From Streptomyces filipinensis (GTDB lineage Bacteria > Actinomycetota > Actinomycetes > Streptomycetales > Streptomycetaceae), in contig NZ_BMTD01000001.1 in assembly GCF_014649495.1 (NCBI RefSeq), positions 124,001 to 188,000 of the forward strand: 64,000 bases of DNA, given 5' to 3'. The notes beneath the pieces are model-generated. The model saw only the letters and a program-made list of their open reading frames with translations, was not told where the DNA came from and made no database searches. Shown piece after piece: positions 24,599 through 33,446 of this stretch (the stretch's first letter is position 1; every line of letters begins with the position of its first letter). A program made the position numbers and the translations under genes.

Positions 24599-25915
24599 AT
24601 GGGACCAACGGAGACCGGAACGGCGCCGGGGCGGGGTGTGTCGTATCGCACCATGACGGCTTTCACCCCGGCCGACGAGGAGCGCCGGCGCGGGGTGCGG
24701 CGGATGAAGTTGACGGCGACGGCCCTGCTGCTGTTCGTGGCGGTCGTGTACGTCGTGGCCAAGCTGGCCGGGCACGAGGGCGCGGGGCCCTGGGCGGAGT
24801 ACGTGGCCGCGGCCGCCGAGGCCGGCATGGTGGGCGCGCTGGCCGACTGGTTCGCGGTCACCGCGCTCTTCCGGCACCCGATGGGGCTGCCCATCCCGCA
24901 CACCGCGATCATCCCCACGAAGAAGGACCAGCTGGGTGTGTCGCTGGGCGAGTTCGTCGGGGAGAACTTCCTCTCCGAGGACGTCGTACGGCAGCGGCTG
25001 CGGTCGGTCGGCATCGGCAGCCGGCTCGGGGCGTGGCTGGCGGAGCCGGAGCACGCGGACCGGGTGACGGCGGAGCTGGCCACGGCGTTGCGGGGCGCGC
25101 TGACGGTCCTGCGTGACAGGGACGTCCAGGCGGTCGTGAGCGAGGCGATCACGCGGCGGGCGAACACCAAGGAGATCGCGCCGGGCATCGGCAAGATGCT
25201 GGAGGGGATCGTCGCCGACGGCGGGCACCGCAGAGCGGTGGACCTGGTGGTGGCGCGGGCGCACGACTGGCTGGTGCTGCACCGGGACGACGTGATGGTC
25301 GCGGTGGAGGGCGGCGCGCCGGGCTGGACGCCGCGGTTCGTGGACCGCAGGGTCGGTGAGCGGGTCTACAAGGAGCTGCTGCGGTTCGTCACCGAGATGC
25401 GGGACATGCCGTCGCACCCGGCGCGCGGCGCGCTGGACCGCTTCCTCACCGACTTCGCCTCCGACCTGCAGTCCGACACCGACACCCGGACGCGGGTGGA
25501 GCGGCTGAAGGGAGAGGTGCTGGGCCGGGGCGAGGTGCAGGACCTGATCGCGTCCGCCTGGACGGCCGTACGGTCCATGATCGTGGCCGCGGCCGAGGAC
25601 GAGCGGAGCGAGCTGCGGACGCGGGTGCGGGCGGCGCTGCTGTCGCTGGGCGCGCGGATGGCGACCGAGCCGAAGGTGCAGGGGAAGGTCGACAGCTGGG
25701 TCGAGGGCGCGGCGGTGCACGTCGTGACGACGTACCGCAAGGAGATCACCTCGCTGATCACCGACACGGTGGCGGGCTGGGACGCCGAGCACACCACCCG
25801 GAAGATCGAGGCGCACATCGGCCGCGATCTGCAGTTCATCCGGATCAACGGCACGGTGGTGGGGTCGCTGGCGGGGCTGCTGATCTTCGCGGTGACGCGG
25901 ACGCTGGGTGCCTGA
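24599..25915 (+). CDS. DUF445 family membrane protein
   Basis: 438 residues. The N-terminal AAAEAGMVGALADWFAVTALFRHPMGLPIPHTAIIP is the DUF445 hallmark. Two membrane helices flank a long helical middle region: about 35-55 and a final one at IRINGTVVGSLAGLLIFAV. The family (YjiN-like) has no firm function and is thought to be envelope associated. Start choice is uncertain: 24599 follows GGAG closely, and ATG 24572 and a later Met (MTAFTPADEE) are alternatives. Confidence 0.88.
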   Translation: MGPTETGTAPGRGVSYRTMTAFTPADEERRRGVRRMKLTATALLLFVAVVYVVAKLAGHEGAGPWAEYVAAAAEAGMVGALADWFAVTALFRHPMGLPIPHTAIIPTKKDQLGVSLGEFVGENFLSEDVVRQRLRSVGIGSRLGAWLAEPEHADRVTAELATALRGALTVLRDRDVQAVVSEAITRRANTKEIAPGIGKMLEGIVADGGHRRAVDLVVARAHDWLVLHRDDVMVAVEGGAPGWTPRFVDRRVGERVYKELLRFVTEMRDMPSHPARGALDRFLTDFASDLQSDTDTRTRVERLKGEVLGRGEVQDLIASAWTAVRSMIVAAAEDERSELRTRVRAALLSLGARMATEPKVQGKVDSWVEGAAVHVVTTYRKEITSLITDTVAGWDAEHTTRKIEAHIGRDLQFIRINGTVVGSLAGLLIFAVTRTLGA

Positions 25916-26004
25916 GCCGGTTCCGAGTGTTTCCGCGGGGCGGGGGCACCCGTGTTGCCGTCCCCCGCCCGTGAGGGGACGTCCTTCGACGAGGAGGGGG
26001 CCCC

Positions 26005-27564
26005 ATGGCCACAGCCGAGGCGCCGTCGCCGCAGACAGGCCGCACGATCACCACCGACATCCCGGCCCGCCTGGACCGTCTGCCCTGGTCCCGCTGGCAC
26101 TGGACGATCGTGATCGGCCTGGGAACCGTATGGATCCTCGACGGCCTCGAAGTGACGGTCGTCGGCAACATCGCCGGCCGACTGGCCGAACCCGGCAGCG
26201 GGCTGTCGATCACCTCGGGCCAGATCACCGGCGTCGCCGCCGCGCTGTACGTGGCCGGCGCCTGCTCGGGCGCGCTGTTCTGGGGCCGGCTGACCGACCG
26301 GTTCGGCCGCAAGAAGCTCTTCATGATCACCCTGGCGGTGTATCTGGCGGCGACGGCTCTGACGGCCGTGTCTTGGGAGGCCTGGTGGTTCCTCCTGTTC
26401 CGCTTCCTGACCGGCTTCGGCATCGGCGGTGAGTACGCGGCGATCAACTCCGCGATCGACGAGCTGATCCCGGCGGACTACCGGGGCCGGGTGGACCTGG
26501 TCATCAACGGCAGCTTCTGGCTCGGCGCGGTCGGCGGTTCCCTGCTGTCGATCGTCGCGCTCGACACCGGCCTGCTGGCCAGGAACGTCGGCTGGCGGCT
26601 GACGTTCGCCCTCGGCGCGGTCCTGGCCCTGGTCATCCTGCTCGTACGGCGGCACGTCCCGGAGAGCCCGCGCTGGCTGCTGATCCACGGCAGGGACCGG
26701 GAGGCGGAGGAGATCGTCTCCGGCATCGAACGCCAGGTGGAGCAGCGCACAGGGGGCACGCTGCCCCAGCCGCGGGGTGAGCTGGAGATCCGTCAGCGCG
26801 AGAGCGTGACGTTCCTGGAGATCGCCCGCACGGTCTTCGGCCGGTACCGCAGGCGGGCGGTGCTCGGCTTCTCCCTCTTCATCGGCCAGGCGTTCCTGTA
26901 CAACGCGATCACCTTCGGCTTCGGCGCCATCCTGACCAGGTTCTTCGCCGTGCCCGCCGACCGCACCGGCTACTACTTCGCGGTGATCGCGGTCGGCAAC
27001 TTCTGCGGCCCGCTGCTGCTGGGCAGGCTGTTCGACACGGTGGGCCGCCGGATGATGATCTCCTCGACCTACCTGCTGTCGGGCCTGCTGCTGTTCGGCA
27101 CGGCGTGGCTGTTCGACCGGGGTGCGCTGAGCGCGGGCACGCTGACCGCCTGCTGGTGCGCGGTCCTGTTCTTCGCCTCGGCGGGAGCCTCCAGCGCGTA
27201 TCTGACCGTGTCCGAGATCTTCCCGATGGAGACCAGGGCGATGTCCATCGCCTTCTTCTACGCCCTCGGCACCGCGGCCGGCGGAATCAGCGGCCCGCTG
27301 CTGTTCGCCGACCTCACCGGTACCGGCAGGGTCGGTGACACGGTCCTGGCCTTCTCCATCGGCGCGGCCCTGATGTGCGCGGCGGGCCTGGTGGCCGCCT
27401 TCCTGGCCGTACGGGCCGAACGCCGCTCCCTGGAGGACATCGCCCGCCCGCTGACGGCGGTGGCGGACCGGGCTAGGGGGGCGGCGAAGGGAGCCCGGCC
27501 GTCCTCCCGCCGCTCCCCGGGGCCGGGGGGACCCGCGGCACCGCCGGCGGCGAGCAGGCCGTAA
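26005..27564 (+). CDS. MFS transporter, sugar-porter-like
   Basis: A 519-residue major facilitator with about twelve membrane helices. It shows GRLTDRFGRKKLF after helix 2, GFGIGGEYAAINSAIDELIP in helix 4-5, PESPRWLL before the central loop, GRLFDTVGRRMMI and SEIFPMETRAMSIAFFYALGT near the C-terminal half. These are metabolite:proton symporter / sugar-porter signatures. The substrate is unknown. The 60-residue C-terminal tail is Ala/Pro/Arg-rich and probably disordered. It is convergent with the next gene. Confidence 0.9.
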   Translation: MATAEAPSPQTGRTITTDIPARLDRLPWSRWHWTIVIGLGTVWILDGLEVTVVGNIAGRLAEPGSGLSITSGQITGVAAALYVAGACSGALFWGRLTDRFGRKKLFMITLAVYLAATALTAVSWEAWWFLLFRFLTGFGIGGEYAAINSAIDELIPADYRGRVDLVINGSFWLGAVGGSLLSIVALDTGLLARNVGWRLTFALGAVLALVILLVRRHVPESPRWLLIHGRDREAEEIVSGIERQVEQRTGGTLPQPRGELEIRQRESVTFLEIARTVFGRYRRRAVLGFSLFIGQAFLYNAITFGFGAILTRFFAVPADRTGYYFAVIAVGNFCGPLLLGRLFDTVGRRMMISSTYLLSGLLLFGTAWLFDRGALSAGTLTACWCAVLFFASAGASSAYLTVSEIFPMETRAMSIAFFYALGTAAGGISGPLLFADLTGTGRVGDTVLAFSIGAALMCAAGLVAAFLAVRAERRSLEDIARPLTAVADRARGAAKGARPSSRRSPGPGGPAAPPAASRP

Positions 27565-27576
27565 CGGTCACGACGG

Positions 27577-27966
27577 TCAGGCGCCCGTCGCGGACCCCGG
27601 CCGCACGATCATCAGCACGGTCACGGTGGCCCACAGCAGGTCGAACACACCGGTGAACAGGGCCAGCCGCGCCGGATTCGCACCCCGGCCCTCCAGCAGC
27701 GCGCCCTGCGCGGGCAGCATTGGCGCGCCGAGGACCACGGCGGCGAGGGCGGTCAGCGCGATCGACACGATCAGCCAGGCGCGCCCGAGCCCGCCCAGCT
27801 CGCTCGCGGTGGCGAACCCGAAGGCCGGGACGACGACGCCGACAAGGGCGTACACCTGGCAGATCCGGCGCGCACGGGCCTTCCGCGAACGCTTCCGCAG
27901 GGTGGTGGGGACGAGCCTGCAGGCGTACCGGAGGTCTTTTCGGCAGGGTGACGAAAAGCCCCTCAA
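27577..27966 (-). CDS. Small membrane protein
   Basis: 129 residues with three hydrophobic segments (about 38-55, 66-90, 103-122) after a very basic N-terminus (RKRSRKARARR). I do not recognise a family. Its stop is 12 bases from the MFS stop (convergent), and it diverges from the next membrane-protein gene. An in-frame later start cannot be excluded. Confidence 0.6.
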   Translation of the reverse strand: MRGFSSPCRKDLRYACRLVPTTLRKRSRKARARRICQVYALVGVVVPAFGFATASELGGLGRAWLIVSIALTALAAVVLGAPMLPAQGALLEGRGANPARLALFTGVFDLLWATVTVLMIVRPGSATGA

Positions 27967-28055
27967 GATCAGCTAGGATTCCGGGCCGTGGCAGGCACGG
28001 GCAGGTGGAACGCCGTGGCGTGTCACTGTCCGGCATGTCTTCGGGGGAGCTATCG

Positions 28056-28856
28056 GTGCACAACAGCAGCAGGGGCGCGTCCGCGTCCTTCCGGTCGATA
28101 CCCAGCCCGTTCGCGCTCGCCACGACGGTGGCCGCGCCGTCTCGTCCCGACCGCGTCGAGGACCCGTTCGTCACCGGCCTGCAGCGGGCCCGTACGGCGG
28201 TGGGGCTCATCGCCACGCTGTGGCTGCTGATGGCATATCCGCTGGCGGAGGGGCGCGAGCAGTTCGTCATGGGCAAGGTGGAGGACCTGCTCGTCGGCAG
28301 CGGGCTCACCCTCGCCGTCGGGGCTGCCGCGGTGACCACCTTCATCATCGCGGCCCGCTCGCCGCTGGGCCGCGGGTACGTCGTCCGGCTGACCGGCCCG
28401 CTGTGCTCGCTGGCCGGGATCGCGCTGGGCGCCGGGGGCTCGTGGCTGATGGTGAAGATGCTGAAGGGCGAGATCATCTCGACGGCCGACGTCGGCTACC
28501 ACGGCTTCCTGATCGGCCTGCTGGTGCTGCTGCTGTTCTTCATCGGCTGGCTGATCTGCGTGGTGGCCCTGGTCTTCGCGGTGCTCTTCACTCTGGCCGC
28601 GCTGGTGTACGGGCTGAACTCCTGCTTCCGCCTCGGTGATGTGCACGAGCTCCTGCCACCCTGGATCTCCCCCCTCCTGGTCTGGTCCCTCTTCGCCCTC
28701 GGCCTCTTCGACGGCCCGGACGTGGCGGCGCCGCCCGTGGTGCTCTACACCTTCCTGCTCGGCGGCCCCGTGTCGGTGACGGCACTGTCGGTCTGGGAGG
28801 TGCGAAGGCTGCGGGCGCGGTACGGGGTGACGCTTCGGCGGGCGCTGGGAAGGTAG
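28056..28856 (+). CDS. Integral membrane protein of unknown function
   Basis: 266 residues. After a polar N-terminus of about 45 residues there are about six hydrophobic segments, with one very hydrophobic pair (GFLIGLLVLLLFFIGWLICVVALVFAVLF). I see no catalytic motif. The GTG at 28056 follows GGGGGAG with 6-base spacing; an in-frame ATG at 28035 would lie before that site. It is convergent with a small membrane protein gene. Confidence 0.72.
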   Translation: MHNSSRGASASFRSIPSPFALATTVAAPSRPDRVEDPFVTGLQRARTAVGLIATLWLLMAYPLAEGREQFVMGKVEDLLVGSGLTLAVGAAAVTTFIIAARSPLGRGYVVRLTGPLCSLAGIALGAGGSWLMVKMLKGEIISTADVGYHGFLIGLLVLLLFFIGWLICVVALVFAVLFTLAALVYGLNSCFRLGDVHELLPPWISPLLVWSLFALGLFDGPDVAAPPVVLYTFLLGGPVSVTALSVWEVRRLRARYGVTLRRALGR

Positions 28857-28897
28857 CTCCCGGCGCCCGACTCGGAGCAGGTGTCCGGCGGAGCCGA

Positions 28898-29200
28898 TCA
28901 GCCCCGGCGGTCGGCGACGGCCCAGGAGGCGAGGGCGACGGCGCCGGCGACACCGAGGACGGACGGCCAGGCGCCGACCTTCTTCGCCAGCGGGTGGGAC
29001 CCGGCGAACGCGGCGACGTACGCGGCGCTCAGCGCACCCGCGGCCTTCCCGCCGGCCTGCCTGCGCCACTGCTGAGCGGCGGTGACCCCGGCGACGGCCA
29101 GCACGGCACCGCCCAGCTGCCGCTTCTTGGTCCACCGGGCCACGCCGTACCCACCGACGAGCCCGGCACCGGCGACGACCGCACTGGGAACCCTGGCCAT
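28898..29200 (-). CDS. Small Ala/Gly-rich membrane protein
   Basis: 100 residues starting at ATG 29200, which follows GGAGG. It is composed of short hydrophobic stretches (VVAGAGLVGGYGVA, LGGAVLAVAGVTAA, VLGVAGAVALASWAV) between basic turns. It is probably a small membrane protein found widely in Streptomyces. The function is unknown. It diverges from the DUF2267 gene. Confidence 0.7.
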   Translation of the reverse strand: MARVPSAVVAGAGLVGGYGVARWTKKRQLGGAVLAVAGVTAAQQWRRQAGGKAAGALSAAYVAAFAGSHPLAKKVGAWPSVLGVAGAVALASWAVADRRG

Positions 29201-29409
29201 GACTGCCTCCTCTGTTGCCCCTATGTCTCGGGCCGAGGCTAACGCGCAGGTGACCGGACCGCCCCGACTTGAGTCGGCCGCTGTCAAGTGCGGTCCCCGC
29301 GGGTGACCCCGTCGACCCTGGTCGCCCCCGGCGATCGTCTCGGCACCCCCGGACACCACCCGCCCCAAGCCGCACATTGGCCGAACTCCAGCTCATGCAG
29401 CTCGCATTA

Positions 29410-29442
29410 CGGGGTACCGGGGTTCTGCCCCCCGGTACCCCG
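29410..29442 (+). promoter_or_regulatory. 13-bp hairpin in the DUF2267 leader
   Basis: CGGGGTACCGGGG at 29410-29422 pairs perfectly with 29430-29442 around a 7-base loop. It lies in the divergent region 43 bases before the DUF2267 start, so no upstream co-directional gene needs terminating. It is either an attenuator in the leader or, as DNA, a large operator. Confidence 0.5.
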
Positions 29443-29485
29443 AACTGCCGATGCTTCGCAGCGTCCCGGAGAAGGAGCCACCGCG

Positions 29486-29977
29486 ATGACCGTGACGACG
29501 ACCCCGCCGCAGAGAACGACGATCCCCACCGCATCCCCCCTGACCCGCGGCCACGGCCGTGACGCCGACGCCGAGTCCGCGGGCTGGGAGAAGCTGACCG
29601 AGGCGGTACGGGAGGCGGGCCAGTACCCGACGAGGGCGGAAGCGGAACGCGTGACCCGCACGGTCCTCTCGGCCCTCGGCAGCCACGTGACCGGCGACGA
29701 ACGCGTCGCCCTCGCCCAGTCCCTCCCCCGGGAGGCAGCCCGGCTGATCGCCTCCCAGATTCCCGCGACGCACCTCCTCACAGCACGGGAGTTCGTCGAC
29801 TCGGTAGCCACCCGCATCGACGGCGCGACCCCGGCGACGGCCCGCTGGCACGTCAGCTCGGTCCTGACCGTCCTGGCAGCCTGGGCAGGCGCCCCCCTGA
29901 CCACCCACCTCCTCACCCAACTCCCCCCGGGCTACGCCCTCCTCTTCGGCCGGGCGGACCTGGCACCGACGACGTGA
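29486..29977 (+). CDS. DUF2267 family protein
   Basis: 163 residues, cytoplasmic. The conserved helical core runs from about residue 35 (WEKLTEAVREAGQYPTRAEAERVTRTVLSALGSHV) to a C-terminal repeat of similar form, ending LPPGYALLFGRADL, which fits the DUF2267 family. These small helical proteins occur singly or in stress loci; the function is not known. The ATG follows GGAGAAGGAG. Confidence 0.82.
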   Translation: MTVTTTPPQRTTIPTASPLTRGHGRDADAESAGWEKLTEAVREAGQYPTRAEAERVTRTVLSALGSHVTGDERVALAQSLPREAARLIASQIPATHLLTAREFVDSVATRIDGATPATARWHVSSVLTVLAAWAGAPLTTHLLTQLPPGYALLFGRADLAPTT

Positions 29978-29987
29978 CAGCCCGGCC

Positions 29988-30529
29988 TTACGGCAATCCG
30001 TCAGCAACGGCCAGGTCGATACCGGGGCACGTCAGTTCGGGCTTCGACCGGTTCGGTGAGCATGTCACCGCCGCAAGGGACAGGTACGAGGGGCGTTCGA
30101 GATAGAACCCGAGGGACACGTCGCCGCCCGAACAGAGCGTGTCCGCCACAGAGGCCACCAGCGCCCCCGGATCGCCGTAGTCGCGCTCCCAGGCGGAGGC
30201 GAACCGTGCGCGTATTCGGCCACACGCGCTTCGACCCAGGCAGCGGCGTCCCTCCCCTCCTCCCACGTCCCCCGCACCAAGGAACGTGGTTTGACGAGCC
30301 AGTACGCCGTCTCCAACGGAGGAAGATCCACCGTCGGGAACGCCGTCGCCACCTCTCGATAGCGTTCGATCAGCTCAGGCCTGCTTGCGGCCGGCGGCCG
30401 CTCCGGATGCGGAGGCCGCCGGAGCGCCTCCTGGTCGAAGCGCTCTTTCGCGCCGATCCACAGATAGCCGTGGAAATGCACCAGCCGTTCCTTGTCGGGC
30501 GTTGGAGAGGGACCGGTCCCGGCCTCCAC
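29988..30529 (-). pseudogene. Frameshifted gene of unknown function
   Basis: Two overlapping minus-strand frames read as one interrupted protein. Frame one (from about 30529) gives HFHGYLWIGAKERF ... WVEARVAEYA. Frame two then continues RFASAWERDYGDP ... LAVADGLP to the stop at 29988. The switch lies near 30205-30215 and removing two bases there would join them. Both halves have normal Streptomyces composition, so the break looks recent or is a sequence error. No family is recognised. It lies 27 bases after the DUF397 gene, in the same direction. Confidence 0.6.
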
Positions 30530-30556
30530 ACGGGAGCCGGGACCGGCAGGGGAGGA

Positions 30557-30781
30557 TCAGACGGACAGTCCGAACCGCACCGGATCGATACCGGCCACGG
30601 CCAACTCCTCCGAGGTGAACCGCAACGGCTCCGCAGCCGGCTGCTTGCTGTCACCCAACGCCCAGGCGTCGTCGCCGATCCGGGCCAGAGTCACGCACCC
30701 CTCGGTGCAGGGCCCTCCGCACGCCTTCGCAAAGGAGGCCCCGCTGATGTCAAGGTCATACAGCTTGGTTCCGTCCAGCAT
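30557..30781 (-). CDS. DUF397 domain protein
   Basis: A 74-residue soluble protein. ISGASFAKACGGPC, GCVTLARIG and LRFTSEELAVAGIDPVRFG follow the DUF397 pattern. DUF397 genes usually sit beside an XRE/DUF5753 regulator in Streptomyces and may act as small partner proteins. Here no such partner is adjacent on the same strand; the nearest XRE-type gene is a TPR regulator on the other strand. The ATG at 30781 follows AGGAAGG with 7-base spacing. Confidence 0.85.
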   Translation of the reverse strand: MLDGTKLYDLDISGASFAKACGGPCTEGCVTLARIGDDAWALGDSKQPAAEPLRFTSEELAVAGIDPVRFGLSV

Positions 30782-30887
30782 CACTGCACCTTCCTGCTCA
30801 ACTGATCACGGCCATGACTGACCGCCGCCGCCCTCGGTGGGCGGGAGTTCATGGGAGGAGGTGTGTACGCCTCAGCGTCCGGAGCCT

Positions 30888-31079
30888 CTACCGCGCCTCG
30901 CAGCGCCGGCACTGACACGGCGGCCACTCGGTGGTGATCAGGGGCGGTAGGTCATCTCTGGCGAATACGACCGTCTCAGGCCCCCAGGTCTTACCGGAGT
31001 CTCGCGAGACACGAATGGTCATGAGAGGGCTATCGGTAAAGAACCGCGCCTTCGCTTCAGAGTCAGCGCGCATCGTCAT
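30888..31079 (-). CDS. Small protein with C-terminal WPPCxCxxC motif
   Basis: 63 residues ending TTEWPPCQCRRCEAR, a compact three-cysteine tail that could bind metal. The body (MTIRVSRDSGKTW...) is a short beta-rich segment. I recall similar small proteins near XRE-type regulators in Streptomyces accessory regions, but no function. Start is uncertain: ATG 31079 has GAGAAGG upstream, ATG 31022 lacks a site. G+C is lower than the core genes. Confidence 0.55.
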   Translation of the reverse strand: MTMRADSEAKARFFTDSPLMTIRVSRDSGKTWGPETVVFARDDLPPLITTEWPPCQCRRCEAR

Positions 31080-31398
31080 GTACTCGGGTGCCTTCTCAAC
31101 TCCATGCGTGCTGCTAGGCCAGTCGGGAGTGCCCCAACCCGCGTCGGCCCCAGTGCTGGATGAGCTTGGGCGAGCCACGTGGTCACGGCCCTGCCTAATG
31201 CATCCTGTGTATCCATGCCTGTCTCCTTCGATCAGGTACAGCACACAGCGTCCTGGACGTACTAGAGGTATTCGAGGACTTAGAAGGGCCTCTTACAGGG
31301 CCTGGAAGGGGCCTCTCATGCCTCTTGGGAGGCAAAGGGGGCTCAATAGGGGACGTCGTGTGGGACTGTTGGAGAAGTCAGCAGCAGGAGGTTTCCAG
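31080..31398. other. 319-base divergent region of the accessory patch
   Basis: It lies between the small Cys protein (minus) and the TPR regulator (plus). No gene is credible. Its right part (31261-31335) holds repeated GGGCCTCT blocks at 31287-31294 and 31309-31316, AGAGG-type half repeats, and a hairpin GCCTC-TTGG-GAGGC at 31320-31333. AGGAGG at 31386-31391 serves the regulator. The base composition is visibly more A+T rich than the core. It probably contains the regulator's own operators. Confidence 0.4.
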
Positions 31399-32676
31399 GT
31401 GTCCAGGCCCAGCGGCAACGTCCGACTCAAGGCTGCCCGAGTCGCCGCCGGTTTCAACTCGCAACAGGGCCTGGCTGATGCCCTGACCCGGCACGCCAAG
31501 GACATGGGCATTCGTGGTCTGTCCATTGGTGTGCGGCAAGTCCGGCGATGGGAGTCGGACAGCCCTCCGTGGCCGCAGCCGGACTGTCAGCGAGTGCTGG
31601 TCCACTTGCTGGGCCAGGACATGGAGGCACTTGGCTTTACGCCTCCGTGGGGTACCGATGACTCTCGGCAGCCTAGCCACTCGCGGCGTGCCCTGGTCGC
31701 TGGTGGCGCAGCGAGCTTGGGCCTGGCGGTTCTGCCCGGCAGGTCCAGCGCGGCGTCGCATCCCGTCACGGCTGGAACAGACTTCCACGCGGTCACTCGT
31801 TCTCACCGTCGGCTCTACTGGTCCGTCACGCCGACACAACTGCATCCCGCAGTCGCCGCCCATGCTGCTCTGGGATGTTCCCTGCTGCGCGAGACGAGGG
31901 ACTCGACTCGTCACACCGTGGCCGCAGCTCTGGCCGAGACCTATCTTCTGGCCGGCCGGATCGAGTTCTTCGACATCCGCGAACCGAGCCGGGCCAATGA
32001 CACCCTCCTCCTGGCGCTGCAAGCCGCTGGGGAAGCCGACGATCCGATGCTCGGCTCGGCGATCATCGCGCACATGGCCTTCATCCCAGGGTGGGTGGCC
32101 GACCGCGAGGCAGCTCTGGAGCGCATGACAGCTGCTCGCACGTACGCCCGCCGTGCGCCCGCCTCCGCCGAGTTCCTCGCCTGGCTTGATGCGGTGGAAG
32201 CCGAATGCGAAACCAGATGCGGTAACGCCCGCACGGCACTGAACCTGATCGGCCACGCCGAGGATGTATTGGCAGCTGGCAACGACCAGTCGTCGCCCGA
32301 GTGGTTGGACTGGTTTTCCCCGGCTCGTCTCGCAGCCTTCAAAGGGAATACCCAGGTGATCGCGGGCCACCTGCCGCAGGCTCGCGAGAGCTTGCTCCAC
32401 GCCCTGACCTCGATGACGCCTGCCGAGGACAAACAGCGTTCGGTGATCTACGGCGATCTGGCAGCAGTGGAGGTGGCGTCAGGAAACCCGGAGCAGGCAT
32501 GCCGATACGCGGGGCAGGCCCTCGACCAACTGGCGGTCACCTGGTACGCCACCGGCATGGATCGAGTGCGTGAGGTTCGCCGTGCGCTTGCGCCCTACCA
32601 GCATGAGCGCTGTGTCCGGGACCTAGACGATCGGCTGTACGACTGGTCGACGACGGTCAACGCGCTGAGTCGTTAA
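31399..32676 (+). CDS. XRE-type HTH regulator with TPR-like C-terminal domain
   Basis: 425 residues from GTG 31399 (AGGAGG, 7-base spacing). Residues about 5-65 form an XRE-like helix-turn-helix (LKAARVAAGFNSQQGLADAL ... VRQVRRWES). A hydrophobic stretch RRALVAGGAASLGLAVLPG follows, then about 300 residues of helical repeats of TPR type (HAALGCSLLRETRD, TAARTYARRAPASAEF, ARESLLHALTSM). This architecture recalls Streptomyces NsdA/NsdB-like regulators of development. The target is unknown. Its last 20 bases overlap the convergent HAD gene. Confidence 0.78.
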   Translation: MSRPSGNVRLKAARVAAGFNSQQGLADALTRHAKDMGIRGLSIGVRQVRRWESDSPPWPQPDCQRVLVHLLGQDMEALGFTPPWGTDDSRQPSHSRRALVAGGAASLGLAVLPGRSSAASHPVTAGTDFHAVTRSHRRLYWSVTPTQLHPAVAAHAALGCSLLRETRDSTRHTVAAALAETYLLAGRIEFFDIREPSRANDTLLLALQAAGEADDPMLGSAIIAHMAFIPGWVADREAALERMTAARTYARRAPASAEFLAWLDAVEAECETRCGNARTALNLIGHAEDVLAAGNDQSSPEWLDWFSPARLAAFKGNTQVIAGHLPQARESLLHALTSMTPAEDKQRSVIYGDLAAVEVASGNPEQACRYAGQALDQLAVTWYATGMDRVREVRRALAPYQHERCVRDLDDRLYDWSTTVNALSR

Positions 32677-33319
32677 ACCGACCGACCTGGACCGGCAGTT
32701 CGAGCAAGCTCTCTACCCGGAATGTGGGCAGCTCGGTGGCCTCCACCGAGGTCCACTGGATCGTTGCCCAGGGCCCACGATGCACGAGTGCCGTATGCAT
32801 ACCTGCCTCACGCGCCGGCCGGATGTCGTTGTCGCAGCGGTCGCCGACGTAAAGGATCTCACTGACGTCGAACGGCACTGCCTCGGCGACCCGCTTGAAG
32901 AACTCGGGGTCGGGCTTACTGGCACCCCAGTCATCAGAGGTGCCGATCAAGTCGACGTCGCTTGCAAACAGCTCACGCAGTATCCGCCCAGCGCGCACGG
33001 TCTGGTTTCCGGCGATACCGAGCCATAGCCCGTCATCCCGCAGCCTGGCCAGAGCAGGTCGTACGTCTGTGTACAGATCCTCTTCCCCGAAGGTCTCTGG
33101 CTGCCCCGTGGTGGCCCTCTTCTCCCGCTCGGTGTACAGGTCAAACCCTGGCCGAAACTCTTGGAAGACGTCCCGGTAGTCCCGCCCCTGAGCGATCACG
33201 GCCCCGAACATGGCGTGGAAGGTGTGCCTCGGCACCCCCAACCAGTCGGCCCAGGCCCCGTACTCCCGGCTCTCGTCCACCAGGCACTCACCCACATCGA
33301 AGACCACTGCCCGAATCAT
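32657..33319 (-). CDS. HAD-family hydrolase
   Basis: A 220-residue phosphatase-like protein. HAD motif I is VVFDVGECLVD, in which the usual second Asp (DxD) is replaced: the sequence is D-V-G, typical of some HAD subfamilies. Motif II lies in IAGNQ, motif III in the Lys of SKPDPEFF and motif IV in YVGDRCDNDI. A helical cap (about 15-90) places it in subfamily IA. The substrate is unknown. Its 3' end overlaps the regulator gene by 20 bases, tail to tail. Confidence 0.85.
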   Translation of the reverse strand: MIRAVVFDVGECLVDESREYGAWADWLGVPRHTFHAMFGAVIAQGRDYRDVFQEFRPGFDLYTEREKRATTGQPETFGEEDLYTDVRPALARLRDDGLWLGIAGNQTVRAGRILRELFASDVDLIGTSDDWGASKPDPEFFKRVAEAVPFDVSEILYVGDRCDNDIRPAREAGMHTALVHRGPWATIQWTSVEATELPTFRVESLLELPVQVGRFNDSAR

Positions 33320-33446
33320 GGGGGCAGGGTACCGATGTGCGGCAAGCTGCGTGCCGTCGGAGGCCAACTGGTCGTGCAGTAACCACGATCAGCCGCTTTG
33401 CGCATGAGGTGTGACACGGGTGATCAACGTGCGTCAGTATGGGGCG

